DNA of 63,654 nucleotides from Fulvivirga imtechensis AK7 (GTDB lineage: Bacteria > Bacteroidota > Bacteroidia > Cytophagales > Cyclobacteriaceae). Each line of letters starts with the position of its first letter. The stretch's first letter is position 1. Below are positions 18,344 through 28,176 of this stretch, piece by piece. The stretch covers positions 1 to 63,654 of the forward strand of contig NZ_AMZN01000068.1 in NCBI RefSeq assembly GCF_000331535.1, given 5' to 3'. The notes below the pieces were generated by a model. That model was not told the DNA's origin and searched no databases. It worked only from the letters and a program-made list of their open reading frames with translations. Made by a program: the position numbers and the translations under genes.

Positions 18344-18523
18344 ACCCTGTGATTACTGTACTTTGGGGATCAGTTTTAATGTTAACCAATGGGTAATAAG
18401 GTCATTAAATATAAAAATTATTACCAACTATATCCTCGCAAAACTACGAAATTAAATTAAAGCAAAATATTACACAAGTGGTTTATTCACCACTTAGTAA
18501 AATAGTAACCAATATAACACATT

Positions 18524-18940
18524 TTATTGATCACATTGATCACAAACACCCTGAATTAATAAATTTTTTTCTTTAGCCAAAAATCCGGCCGGTAGGTCTA
18601 TTTCAGGTATCCTGATATTATCCAGGCACTGGGTCTGCCCACAGCTCTCACACTTAAAGTGCACATGCTCATGGTTGTGATTTTCTTTGGAGCACTCGCT
18701 GCACAAAGCATACTTTGAAACGCCCTCATCATCAAGTACTTTGTGGATCAATCCTTTATCAAGAAATGTTTTCAAAGTACGGTATACCGTTACTCTGTCA
18801 AAGGATCTATCCACTTGTTGTTCAATATCAGAATGGGATAATGCGTGCTCGTGTGTACGCAAAAGCATGAGCACTTCGGACCTACATGGTGTAGACTTCA
18901 ATTTAAATTGATTAAGCAACTTTTTGTGATCCATAAGCAT
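18524..18940 (-). CDS. Fur-family transcriptional regulator
   Basis: 138 residues. An N-terminal winged helix (PCRSEVLMLL, HSDIEQQV, DRVTVYRTLKTFLDKGLIHKV) is followed by a metal-binding half with NHNHEHVHFKCESCGQTQCL and a closing GVCDQC. The two CxxC pairs are the structural zinc site; the His cluster is the sensing site. Fur, Zur and PerR subtypes cannot be separated with confidence; Zur-like is plausible. Its ATG overlaps the stop of the upstream ABC transporter gene by one base (TAATG), so it is co-transcribed. Confidence 0.88.
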   Translation of the reverse strand: MLMDHKKLLNQFKLKSTPCRSEVLMLLRTHEHALSHSDIEQQVDRSFDRVTVYRTLKTFLDKGLIHKVLDDEGVSKYALCSECSKENHNHEHVHFKCESCGQTQCLDNIRIPEIDLPAGFLAKEKNLLIQGVCDQCDQ

Positions 18941-20739
18941 TAAGTAAGTTGAAACTGCAGTCTTAACAGGTAACTATATATACCCTCTTCGTATTCTGAT
19001 AGTTCCTCATGTGTTCCGGTTTCTACTATTTCTCCATTTTTAATTACGAAAATATTGTCAACTTTTCTGATAGTAGCAAGTCGGTGAGCAATTATTATAG
19101 TGGTTCTGTTTTTCATCAGCTCATCAAGCGCTTGTTGAACCAATACTTCTGATTCTGCATCAAGTGAGCTGGTAGCTTCGTCCAGGATAAGTATGGCCGG
19201 ATCTTTCAATATAGCACGGGCGATGGCTATACGCTGCCGCTGACCCCCGGAAAGTTTTATACCCCTGTCTCCAACTATAGTTTCGAACCCCTCGGGAAAT
19301 TTCATAATGAAATCATAAGCATTAGCCTTTTTAGCAGCTTCTTCAATTTCCTGTTGAGTGGCGTTAGGCTTGGCATAGGCAATATTTTCCTTAATTGTTC
19401 CTCCAAAAAGGATCACCTCCTGAGGAACGATCCCCACGTTACTCCTGTAGGTAGACAGGTCATAGTTGTTGATATCTTGCCCATCAACACGCAAACGTCC
19501 CTGTGAGATAGCGTAAAATCTCATAAGCAACTGGATAATAGTGGATTTTCCGGCTCCGCTTGGCCCTACCAATGCTATTTTCTGACCCGGGTGAATATGA
19601 AGCGAAAGACCATTAAGTACACTTACTTTTTTTCTTGCCGGGTATGCAAAAGAAACATTGTCGAATTCAATGTTGCCTTTCAACCTAATGTTTTGCTTAT
19701 AATCTCCACTAGCCTCACCTTGCTCATGTATTATTTCCAGCACCCTCTCAGAAGCTCCGATCGCCCTTTGCACTTGTCCGTAAATGTCTCCGAGCCCTGC
19801 GATCGATCCTCCAATAAAAGTAGTATAGAGCACAAACGATAGCAGATCGCCCACTGTCATAACGCCATCCTGAACCAACACTGCACCGTACCACATTACA
19901 CCCACAATACCCCCAAACAAAGCAAAGATCACGAAAGAAATGAAGGCTCCCCGGTATTTAGCGGTTTTCAGTGCTATTGCTACTACTTCGTGCAGCGCTT
20001 TTCCGTACCGGCTGATCTCAAATTTTTCATTGGTAAATGCTTTTACTGTGTTTACAGATTGCAGGGTTTCTTCTACCACCACATTAGCATCTGCCAGCTT
20101 GTCTTGTGTTTTTTTAGAAAGCGTTCTTATAAAACGGCCAAAAAATAAGGCCGCTATTACCAGTACAGGGAAAGTGACCAGCATAAATACCGTTAGCTTT
20201 GGGGCAATCACAAAAATAACGGTAGTGCCAATGATCAGCGTGGCGGTTTGCCTGAACAGCTCTGCCAGGGTGACGGAAAAAGTATCCTGAAGCATCGAAA
20301 CATCGGAAGTGATCCTGCTGATCAGTTCACCTACCCTTCGGCTGTCAAAAAATTTTACCGGTAAAACAACCATTTTACTATATACCGCCAGCCTAATGTC
20401 AGCCATAGAACGTTCGCTTACTTGTGCAAAAAGATATACCCGAAGAAACGAAAAGAAGCTTTGGACCAACAGAATACCAATCAAAACAAGGGCGATCTGA
20501 TTGATGGTCGACAAGTATGGCCAGGGCTCACCTCCTGCTACATCCAGCAGCTTTCCGGCAAAATAGGGGAATGCCAATAGCGTAATACTGCTAAAGAAAA
20601 GACAGAGCATGCCGGCAACAAAAAGCCCCTTGTATGGCAGGACGTATTTAAACACGCCCAACAATTTTTTGAAATTGGATCTATTAAATTTCCTTTTCTC
20701 CTCGGCTCCCAAAGGATCTCTACCTCTTTTCTTTGCCAT
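18940..20739 (-). CDS. MsbA-like ABC exporter (fused membrane and ATPase domains)
   Basis: 599 residues. Residues about 30-320 form six membrane helices of the ABC_membrane fold. The ATPase half holds ALVGPSGAGKST (Walker A), LSGGQRQRIAIARAIL (signature), ILILDEATSSLD (Walker B) and IIIAHRLATI (H-loop). Half-transporters of this kind work as homodimers and flip lipids or export drugs. The basic N-terminal extension (KKRGRDPLGAEEKRKFNRS) is frequent in Bacteroidota MsbA-like proteins. It is translationally coupled to the Fur-type regulator downstream. Confidence 0.88.
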   Translation of the reverse strand: MAKKRGRDPLGAEEKRKFNRSNFKKLLGVFKYVLPYKGLFVAGMLCLFFSSITLLAFPYFAGKLLDVAGGEPWPYLSTINQIALVLIGILLVQSFFSFLRVYLFAQVSERSMADIRLAVYSKMVVLPVKFFDSRRVGELISRITSDVSMLQDTFSVTLAELFRQTATLIIGTTVIFVIAPKLTVFMLVTFPVLVIAALFFGRFIRTLSKKTQDKLADANVVVEETLQSVNTVKAFTNEKFEISRYGKALHEVVAIALKTAKYRGAFISFVIFALFGGIVGVMWYGAVLVQDGVMTVGDLLSFVLYTTFIGGSIAGLGDIYGQVQRAIGASERVLEIIHEQGEASGDYKQNIRLKGNIEFDNVSFAYPARKKVSVLNGLSLHIHPGQKIALVGPSGAGKSTIIQLLMRFYAISQGRLRVDGQDINNYDLSTYRSNVGIVPQEVILFGGTIKENIAYAKPNATQQEIEEAAKKANAYDFIMKFPEGFETIVGDRGIKLSGGQRQRIAIARAILKDPAILILDEATSSLDAESEVLVQQALDELMKNRTTIIIAHRLATIRKVDNIFVIKNGEIVETGTHEELSEYEEGIYSYLLRLQFQLT

Positions 20740-20985
20740 TAAAATAGTGTTAAAGTACTAGAATATTGCAGACTGCAAATCTATCCAGATAATGTATCAT
20801 TGACTAATTTCATATGCACATTGTTTGTCTTCAAGGATCACTACCTGCTCTTAAGCAGTCACCATGCTAAGCCGGAAGCCCGAAAATTCATTTTCATCGA
20901 ATTGAAAATTTGTCTTTAGGGTCTGTATACTTTCAGCAATTACATTTTTAATCTAACTTTAGGCAGAGCAAAACATCAGTTTGAT

Positions 20986-21897
20986 ATGTACGAGATAAAA
21001 CGCGTTTTAGTAGGCCTTGATCTTTCAGATATGGACAAAACGCTTCTGGCGTATTCCTCATATATGGCAGAGGTTTTCCAGATTGAGACGATCTATTTTT
21101 TGCATGTGGCCAAATCATTAGACCTACCAAAAGAGCTTTTGGAAAAATATCCTGATTTGGTGGCTCCCTCTGATGAGGCTATAGCAAAAACAATAGATGT
21201 TGAAATTAAAAAACACTTTACCGCCAATTGCGAGTATAAAGTAGAAGTACGGGAAGGGAGCGCAGAAGAGAATATTTTGAGGTGGGCGAAAATAAAGGAG
21301 ATAGATCTGGTGGTGATGGGCAGAAAAGTACACTCTAAAGGATCCGGGGTTCTTCCTGGTAAGCTTGCGCGAACCGCACCCTGTTCGATATTGTATGTTC
21401 CTGAAAATGCCAATAATAAGATATCCAAATTATTGGTACCTGTCGATTTTTCAAAGACATCGTCATTGGCTTTTGAAGAAGCATTGCTGATCAGAAAGTC
21501 ATCAGGAGCTTCAATTGTTTTACACAATTCCTACGAAGTTCCATCGGGATACCATCTGAGTGGCAAGTCATTTGAGGAATTTGCCGAGATCATGAAAGGC
21601 CATGCCTATAAAGATGCTGAGAAATTTTTGCAAAGGGCAAATATCAAAGCAACAGATATTGAGATTGTACTTACTCTCGATGAAGATGATGATCCGGCCG
21701 GGCAAGCCTACAAGCTGGCCACCGAGAAGGGCACGGATTTTATCGTAATTGGTTCAAAAGGCAGAACCGGAATGGCGGCAGTCTTGTTAGGCAGTGTCGC
21801 TGATAAAATGACTCGCTATGATACTGACATACCGTTGCTGGTGGTGAAAGACAAAAAGGAAAACCTGAACTTTCTGCAGGCATTGCTGCAGATCTAA
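20986..21897 (+). CDS. Universal stress protein, two Usp domains
   Basis: 303 residues made of two tandem Usp domains. The second holds the ATP-binding pattern IGSKGRTGMAAVLLGSVAD; the first a variant MGRKVHSKGSGVLPGKLAR. A near-consensus promoter (TTTC, 19 nt, TAACTTTA, at 20931-20961) precedes it. It would bind ATP or adenylates and modulate stress survival. It converges with the next gene with a 4-bp overlap. Confidence 0.9.
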   Translation: MYEIKRVLVGLDLSDMDKTLLAYSSYMAEVFQIETIYFLHVAKSLDLPKELLEKYPDLVAPSDEAIAKTIDVEIKKHFTANCEYKVEVREGSAEENILRWAKIKEIDLVVMGRKVHSKGSGVLPGKLARTAPCSILYVPENANNKISKLLVPVDFSKTSSLAFEEALLIRKSSGASIVLHNSYEVPSGYHLSGKSFEEFAEIMKGHAYKDAEKFLQRANIKATDIEIVLTLDEDDDPAGQAYKLATEKGTDFIVIGSKGRTGMAAVLLGSVADKMTRYDTDIPLLVVKDKKENLNFLQALLQI

Positions 21898-22472
21898 AGG
21901 TCTATTTTGCCTGTTACAGTGAACAGTACACTGTCTTTAAAGATCATCTTTTGCGAACCACGAACAGTATATTGGTGAAGTAAAGGGGCGCCTGTGTGGT
22001 CATCGAAAAGGAATTCGAGGTGGCGCTGAGAACGATAAATGGGATTGTTTTCAACATATTTTGCCTCTATCTTTCTCAGGTTAGCAGGCTTATTTAAATA
22101 GTAGATCTTTAAAAAGAGAACCTCAGCATCTTTTTCTGATGTATGGTACTCCTTTACTTTCAGGTTACTTCTAATATCATCGTATTCCTTTACGTCATAT
22201 ACACCTCTGAGTACGGGTTTATTGATATTTATCTTTTCAAAGATCTGAAACTCCTGATCCCAGGACACTGAGCCGTCTGGCTTGATAGTGGACTTCTCTT
22301 TGTTTCCCTGAATAGTAGCGGTTTTTAATATGCTGGCATGACGTTGCTGCAATATGTTCTTTTGCTGCTGCAAAAGGCTGTCAGTATCATAATAGTACGA
22401 TACCTTTTTGTCGGGCTTAACATGACAGGCGCCTAAAGCCAAAACAAAAAGTAAAAACAGAATATACTTCAT
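21894..22472 (-). CDS. Conserved lipoprotein of unknown function
   Basis: 192 residues starting with a lipoprotein signal (KYILFLLFVLALGAC). The mature part is mixed beta with no motif I recognise. It overlaps the gpmI stop by 4 bp on the same strand, so it is translated from the gpmI message. It would be anchored in the envelope. Confidence 0.65.
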   Translation of the reverse strand: MKYILFLLFVLALGACHVKPDKKVSYYYDTDSLLQQQKNILQQRHASILKTATIQGNKEKSTIKPDGSVSWDQEFQIFEKININKPVLRGVYDVKEYDDIRSNLKVKEYHTSEKDAEVLFLKIYYLNKPANLRKIEAKYVENNPIYRSQRHLEFLFDDHTGAPLLHQYTVRGSQKMIFKDSVLFTVTGKIDL

Positions 22473-23992
22473 GCTATTAGTATGTCACCGGTCATGTCAG
22501 AAGGAACCTCTACTCCCATTAATTTAAGAATGGTAGGGGCGAGATCTCCCAGTTTACCATCTTTGATCTTCCCTTTATAATCCTTATCAACGATAATACA
22601 GGGGACAAGGTTAGTCGTGTGTGCAGTATTTGGTGTGCCGTCCGGGTTTATCATAATATCAGAATTTCCGTGGTCCGCTATTATAATGGTCGTATAATTA
22701 TTTTCAAGGGCTGCTTTAGTTACGGCTTCTGCACACCTGTCCACCGTTTCACAGGCCTTAACGGCAGCTTCGAAAACACCGGTATGGCCCACCATGTCAG
22801 GATTGGCAAAGTTGAGACAAATGAAATCAGGCTCTTTGCTTTCCAGCTCAGGGATAATATTGTCACGTATGTCTTCTGCACTCATTTCGGGTTTTAGGTC
22901 GTAGGTAGCTACCTTGGGAGAAGGGCAGAGTATTCTCTTTTCTCCCTCAAAGACACCCTCTCTACCACCGGAAAAGAAGAAAGTGACATGCGGATATTTC
23001 TCTGTCTCTGCTATTCGGATCTGCTTCTTGTGGTTTCTTTCCAGCACCTCGCCTAAGGTGTTTTTAAGGTTGTCTTTTTCAAAAATTACTTTCACACCGG
23101 TGAAGGTATCGTCATAGGTGGTCATAGTTACATAGTGAAGGTCGAGCTTGTGCATATTCTGCTCGTGAAAATCCCTCTGAGTTAGCGCCTGGGTTATCTG
23201 CCGTCCGCGATCTGTTCTGAAGTTGAAACAAATTACCACATCGCCATTTTCAATTTTCGCCAGCGGTTCATTGGCCTCATCCACATGGACAATGGGTAGT
23301 ATAAATTCATCAGTAACATCTTCAATATAGGACTCTCTTACAGCTTTGACCACATCGTTGGCTTTCTTTCCTTCCCCATGCACCAGCAGGTCATACGCCA
23401 ACTTCACCCGTTCCCACCTGTTGTCCCTGTCCATGGCGTAATAGCGACCAACTACAGAGGCTACTTGTCCGGTTGTTTTTTCTGTATGCTCTACAAGGTC
23501 CTTTAGATATCGCTCTCCTGATTTAGGGTCAGTATCTCTACCATCGGTGAAAGCGTGTATAAATACTCTTTCCAGGCCTTTATCCTTGGCCAGAGAGCAC
23601 AGTCCCTTCAGGTGGTTGATATGTGAATGAACACCTCCGTCAGAAACCAGACCTATAAAATGCACTTTTCTGTTTTCCTTTTTGGCATAGTCAAAAGCCT
23701 CTGTAAGTACCGGGTTACTATCAATGGTGTGCTCTTCAAAAGCCTTATTGATTTTCACCAGGTCCTGATATACCACCCTTCCTGCTCCGATGTTCATATG
23801 GCCTACTTCAGAATTGCCCATCTGTCCTTCGGGTAGCCCTACTGCCAGCCCTGAAGCTTGCAGTTTACTATTCGGATATGTGGAATACAGGGAATCCACA
23901 AAAGGAGTGTTGGCCTTGGCAATGGCCGAGATGTTGGGGTTCTCTCCCAGTCCCCAACCATCCAGGATCATGAGCAATACTTTCTTATTCAT
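22469..23992 (-). CDS. gpmI: 2,3-bisphosphoglycerate-independent phosphoglycerate mutase
   Basis: About 507 residues from ATG 23992 (MNKKVLLMILDGWG). Catalytic Ser61 lies in QMGNSEVGHMNIGAGR, and the manganese sites include IIADHGNSD and ANPDMVGHTG. It interconverts 2- and 3-phosphoglycerate in glycolysis and gluconeogenesis. An earlier in-frame ATG at 24019 would add nine residues that the family lacks. A lipoprotein gene is coupled downstream. Confidence 0.96.
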   Translation of the reverse strand: MNKKVLLMILDGWGLGENPNISAIAKANTPFVDSLYSTYPNSKLQASGLAVGLPEGQMGNSEVGHMNIGAGRVVYQDLVKINKAFEEHTIDSNPVLTEAFDYAKKENRKVHFIGLVSDGGVHSHINHLKGLCSLAKDKGLERVFIHAFTDGRDTDPKSGERYLKDLVEHTEKTTGQVASVVGRYYAMDRDNRWERVKLAYDLLVHGEGKKANDVVKAVRESYIEDVTDEFILPIVHVDEANEPLAKIENGDVVICFNFRTDRGRQITQALTQRDFHEQNMHKLDLHYVTMTTYDDTFTGVKVIFEKDNLKNTLGEVLERNHKKQIRIAETEKYPHVTFFFSGGREGVFEGEKRILCPSPKVATYDLKPEMSAEDIRDNIIPELESKEPDFICLNFANPDMVGHTGVFEAAVKACETVDRCAEAVTKAALENNYTTIIIADHGNSDIMINPDGTPNTAHTTNLVPCIIVDKDYKGKIKDGKLGDLAPTILKLMGVEVPSDMTGDILIA

Positions 23993-24187
23993 AGCAGGAC
24001 GCATTTTTAATTGCTGCAAAAAACGGCAATTTTAAGAAGCTATTCAAAGGGTTGGTCAAAAACCTTATCGCCACGAAACGTCCTGTTAAAGCCATTTTTA
24101 TGGAAAAAGGGCTGCCGTAAAGAGATCAATCGTTTGTGAAGAGAATTTAGTTTCTTTAAATTTTTATGGGAAGCGAGAAATATGGAT

Positions 24188-26104
24188 TTATGTTTTGTTA
24201 AGAAATACAGCTTTCTTCAAATCCGTGGATCGTATTCCTTTAAAAAAATCTACAAACTCACTATACTTTTCAGGTCCGTATTTTCCTTTATTAAGTTTTA
24301 GCTGTCTATAATAAATGAGTTGATTCTCCTTTTTTTCCACCCTCATTTGGTATGTTCCAAATACTGATTCTAGGGTTACATCCTCAGGGATGTATTCGGC
24401 ATGTAAACTTTCAGGCAGCTTAAAAATAATTGTATCCGAGGTGATCGATGAATATTTAAAATAGATTGGTGCTTTACGATCAACTGTAGTTTTGGGAATA
24501 AACTTGTTGACGCTCATCAGGTTTAAGGGGACAAATACTCTTTTTCCACTGATAGAGGCCAATTTGCGAATATGTAGGTCTGATTTAAACTGCACAGAAG
24601 GAATTTTGGTTTTCTCCTCTATGAATTCATAGTTTCCTAGTTCATAATTAGTAATAGACAAATTTTGATGTAGCCAATCTTTCCTGTCTCTGTCCGTTAA
24701 AGTAAGGTAATAATCCAGGTCGCCATATTCATAGCCCAAACCTTTAAAAGCTTTTATTAATTGAGCGTGAGCATTGCCCTGCTCATCCAGGGTCACATTA
24801 AGACTATTTGTAATCATATTGTTTTGATGATCATAAGCAGGTGTTCTCACGATCTTTCCACCGTTTTCGTTGATTACCAGTACATCCCTGTCGCCTGTGA
24901 ACTTTCCCAAATAACCAAAGGGAACAGATTGGTTTGTGCATTCAAGCCAAATAGTGTCCGCTTCATTAGGTACACATAGAATAATATGATTAAATGTATC
25001 GTTTGGGAAATCTTTATAGACGGGATCAGGATTACTTCCAGCGTTTACCCAGGTGTAATAGGAAGGTATACCTGCTGCTTTTAGAAGTGACTGTGTATAA
25101 TTTGTCAGCGCTTTACAATCTCCGTATCCGGTTTCATCTACCATGCTTGCTGCAAAAGGTTGAAATCCACCAATTCCTAATTGTATGCTTACATAGCGAG
25201 TTCGTTTTTGCATGTACAGGTACACTCGTTTAATCTTTTCCTCCCTTGAGGAGGCATTCGCGACTAAATTTTTAACTTCATTGATAGTTTTAACCGGGAG
25301 CACGTCCCTTCCCTCGTTTAGCGAAAGCTGCCACTTGGCTAGTCCATCCCAACTGGACATATCTCCATTATAGCCTTCATAGCTAAATTTTGAGGGAGAT
25401 GCTCTTACAATTGGGGCTATGTCAAGTATCCCCTTGCTAAAAGGCTCCAGCTCTATGGCGTTAAGATTTTCAAAGACCCAATGATAACTGATCAATCCAT
25501 CAGCAGCAGATTCTTGCATTTTGCCTGATCCTATATTCATTTCCTTAAATCTCGGCTTAAGATCAACAGGCGCTTTTACAACAAATTCTGATTTTTCAAT
25601 GGCAATTTTTTCTCCGGGTATAACATACCAATCCGGTATACTGTATAGATATTTATACTGAATTTCATATTCATATTCTATTGTATAGGGGTACTGCTTC
25701 TGCCTCAGGTCTACTCCCTGGATGCGATTGTCCTCATAGAGAGAAAAACCAGATATATTACTTTCATCAATGATATCACTTTTCTTTAGCTTATAAAGCT
25801 CTTCACCATGTTGGTTATATACAAATGCAGAAGTAAATTTAAGCTTTCTCAACTTATCATAGCCAATTCCAACAACGGCATGACCGGCTGCCTTCTCGTT
25901 TAGTATTGTAACAACCTGATGAACTTTAAAAGTAGCCTGATCTATTTTTTCTATGGTGAACTCTCCTTTGTCTAAACGATAGACAACATTGGCATTTTCC
26001 ACTAAATTGATAGGAATGGCACTAACAGGGTATTTAGGATCTTTAGCTGAGAAGGATGAGTACCCCGTACAGAATAATATGATTGCTAATAATACTATCT
26101 TCAT
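24188..26104 (-). CDS. DUF3857 and transglutaminase-like secreted protein
   Basis: About 638 residues; ATG 26104 gives a clean signal peptide (KIVLLAIILFCTGYSSFSA) and starts one base after the upstream stop. An N-terminal DUF3857 beta domain is followed by a transglutaminase-like core. The core has the catalytic Cys in GYGDCKALTNY and the His in DTFNHIILCV. Such proteins are abundant in Bacteroidota and act in the periplasm or on the surface, with unknown substrates. This copy keeps its catalytic residues, unlike the paralog upstream. Confidence 0.8.
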   Translation of the reverse strand: MKIVLLAIILFCTGYSSFSAKDPKYPVSAIPINLVENANVVYRLDKGEFTIEKIDQATFKVHQVVTILNEKAAGHAVVGIGYDKLRKLKFTSAFVYNQHGEELYKLKKSDIIDESNISGFSLYEDNRIQGVDLRQKQYPYTIEYEYEIQYKYLYSIPDWYVIPGEKIAIEKSEFVVKAPVDLKPRFKEMNIGSGKMQESAADGLISYHWVFENLNAIELEPFSKGILDIAPIVRASPSKFSYEGYNGDMSSWDGLAKWQLSLNEGRDVLPVKTINEVKNLVANASSREEKIKRVYLYMQKRTRYVSIQLGIGGFQPFAASMVDETGYGDCKALTNYTQSLLKAAGIPSYYTWVNAGSNPDPVYKDFPNDTFNHIILCVPNEADTIWLECTNQSVPFGYLGKFTGDRDVLVINENGGKIVRTPAYDHQNNMITNSLNVTLDEQGNAHAQLIKAFKGLGYEYGDLDYYLTLTDRDRKDWLHQNLSITNYELGNYEFIEEKTKIPSVQFKSDLHIRKLASISGKRVFVPLNLMSVNKFIPKTTVDRKAPIYFKYSSITSDTIIFKLPESLHAEYIPEDVTLESVFGTYQMRVEKKENQLIYYRQLKLNKGKYGPEKYSEFVDFFKGIRSTDLKKAVFLNKT

Positions 26105-26105
26105 T

Positions 26106-28043
26106 TTAACCATTCTTTTTAAGAACCACTTGCTCAGCTTGTTTTGCAATTACCTGAGTGTAAAACTCCCGCAAATATTGATATTCCTCTGCCGAAAATT
26201 CAATTTTTTTGATGTTGAACTTAGAGGTTACACTTATATAATCTCCAATTTGTTGAACGTTGTAGATAAAAGCACCCCCATTGTTAGGTAAACCTATTGC
26301 AAGCGGATCAGGCTTTTCGTCTATAACATATCCTTCGGGCACTTTAATTCTACAGGTAACCAGTTCTTCGATGGGAGTTCCATAGTTCACAGGATACAAT
26401 CTCTCGGGTGATTTCAGTGGATTATTGACTATTCTTCCATAAAATATGGGGGTGAGATAAATTATATCACCCATAGTCTCTGCATAAGCATCTAATTCAA
26501 TATCAATTTTTTCTGTCAGAGCCTCTTCTGCTATATCAATTCCCTCTATTTCATGATTATTGATCACCCATGTAGTATGGGCTTCTGAGAAAGTCTTCTT
26601 ATATCCATCAACATCTTTTTTATGATCTTCTCTGAATTCAATGGCTTCGTAACCCACGCGAGACAAGCTTATTGCTCCTTTTAGAGATCCTTCCTCGCTT
26701 AGCTCAAGACTAGCAAAAACTTGCTTTTTGTTATTTGTGGAAGGATAAAGGTCCACCCATCTGAAGTTCTGAGCTGTCACTACCATTCCCCTGCCATTGA
26801 GGCAGTTCTTATCAAGGGTATTAAATGGCAGGTATTTTTTACTGGGGTCAAGCAGGTATTCGTTTTCGCCATCTTTAACAACACAAATGGTGTAGTTGAA
26901 ATTCGAAGCAATCGCATAGAGCGGATGCAGCATGCCGTTGCTGCGTGTACTCAGTCTGACTGCATTGGATTCAAAACCTGCTTCATTATACATGGCGATA
27001 AGCAGCATATTTATATCCTGTGGATAACCTTTTTTCAAATTGAATATTTTTCTTAAACTCTCAGTCTGTACTTCCCGATCTACTTCAAAGTTGTCCCTGA
27101 CATAGTGGTAAATAGCTTCGATTTTTGCTTTGCTGTCTGTTAAATCCGATGTGATGCGTTCTATTTCATCAGTAAGAAATTTATTTTTAGTCAGCTTTTT
27201 CCCAAACGACTCACTCTCAGCATAATTTTTACTTAATTCTTCATAGCTGTAGGGCATGTATCTTTTGGTCAGCGTACCAGGAATATTGATATTACTAAGC
27301 TCGAATTGAATTTTTGAGATATAGTCATCCTTTGTGGTCATGTAGGGTTCTTCTTTGAATGCTGGTACATTCTTAGCTACAAATTTTTGTACGGTCATGT
27401 TAAATGTACTGGACCCATAATGTCCGACTTTAGTTGAGATATCATGATCGCTAAGTATAACATAACCTGACATGATTTTCTTATAATCGAAGTACTCCGG
27501 CAGAGAGACTATATACTCGCTATGTAAAACCGGAACTGAAGTTTGAAAATACCAGGGATTCAGGCTCATCCAACTTCCATAGTTAACCTGATAGGTGTAT
27601 TCAATAATTGTTCCTTCCTTGACATCCGGAAGGCTAAAACGTTTTTGCTTTACATTATCATTTACCTTTTCCTCATAAATATCTTTTTTAGACAATTTTG
27701 ATTCCACAATTTTACCGTTTACCAGATTATATGTTGCAGCTTTTAATCTTTCAACACGATCATCAGTAGCATAGGGAATTTTTACAGTTGCTCTATCAAA
27801 TTCGGAGCTGTTGAATATTTTAATACGTATATGGTGCTCCAAAACAATTTGAAAGTTGTGATCAAATGTGGTTTTTCCAAAGTCAAGAAGAATTAATGCT
27901 CCCGCAGATGAATCTAATGGATTCTTCATCATCTCAAGATTTTCGGTGCTTATTTCTCCGAATTTAAATGGACTTTTTTGCGCTTCAGCCAATTTTACTA
28001 CACAAAGCAATAGTAAAAAGGAGCAAAACTTTAATGATTTCAT
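26106..28043 (-). CDS. DUF3857 protein, catalytically degenerate transglutaminase paralog
   Basis: 645 residues with a signal peptide (KSLKFCSFLLLLCVVKLAEAQ). Same overall layout as the downstream gene, with DUF3857 then a transglutaminase-like fold. The region equivalent to the catalytic Cys reads KKGYPQDINMLLIAM (no Cys), and the His position reads ASNFNYTICVV (Asn). It therefore looks like a pseudoenzyme, perhaps a binding partner or regulator of the active copy. It is first in a two-gene operon with 1-bp spacing. Confidence 0.75.
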   Translation of the reverse strand: MKSLKFCSFLLLLCVVKLAEAQKSPFKFGEISTENLEMMKNPLDSSAGALILLDFGKTTFDHNFQIVLEHHIRIKIFNSSEFDRATVKIPYATDDRVERLKAATYNLVNGKIVESKLSKKDIYEEKVNDNVKQKRFSLPDVKEGTIIEYTYQVNYGSWMSLNPWYFQTSVPVLHSEYIVSLPEYFDYKKIMSGYVILSDHDISTKVGHYGSSTFNMTVQKFVAKNVPAFKEEPYMTTKDDYISKIQFELSNINIPGTLTKRYMPYSYEELSKNYAESESFGKKLTKNKFLTDEIERITSDLTDSKAKIEAIYHYVRDNFEVDREVQTESLRKIFNLKKGYPQDINMLLIAMYNEAGFESNAVRLSTRSNGMLHPLYAIASNFNYTICVVKDGENEYLLDPSKKYLPFNTLDKNCLNGRGMVVTAQNFRWVDLYPSTNNKKQVFASLELSEEGSLKGAISLSRVGYEAIEFREDHKKDVDGYKKTFSEAHTTWVINNHEIEGIDIAEEALTEKIDIELDAYAETMGDIIYLTPIFYGRIVNNPLKSPERLYPVNYGTPIEELVTCRIKVPEGYVIDEKPDPLAIGLPNNGGAFIYNVQQIGDYISVTSKFNIKKIEFSAEEYQYLREFYTQVIAKQAEQVVLKKNG

Positions 28044-28161
28044 GATACTTAAATAATAAAAAATTTAATAATTTCACAATATAAGATCTTTTTTATAATA
28101 GTCATAATTTACTGTATCAAAACAGCTAAAACCTCTGCTATTTTGTTCAAGTAGATATTTC

Positions 28162-28169
28162 TATATTTG
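28162..28169 (+). promoter_or_regulatory. -7 element TATATTTG of radA
   Basis: TATATTTG matches TAnnTTTG exactly; TTTG lies 16 nt upstream, slightly close. The -7 element ends only 8 bases before ATG 28177, so the transcript would have almost no leader. Confidence 0.45.
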
Positions 28170-28176
28170 AACCCCA

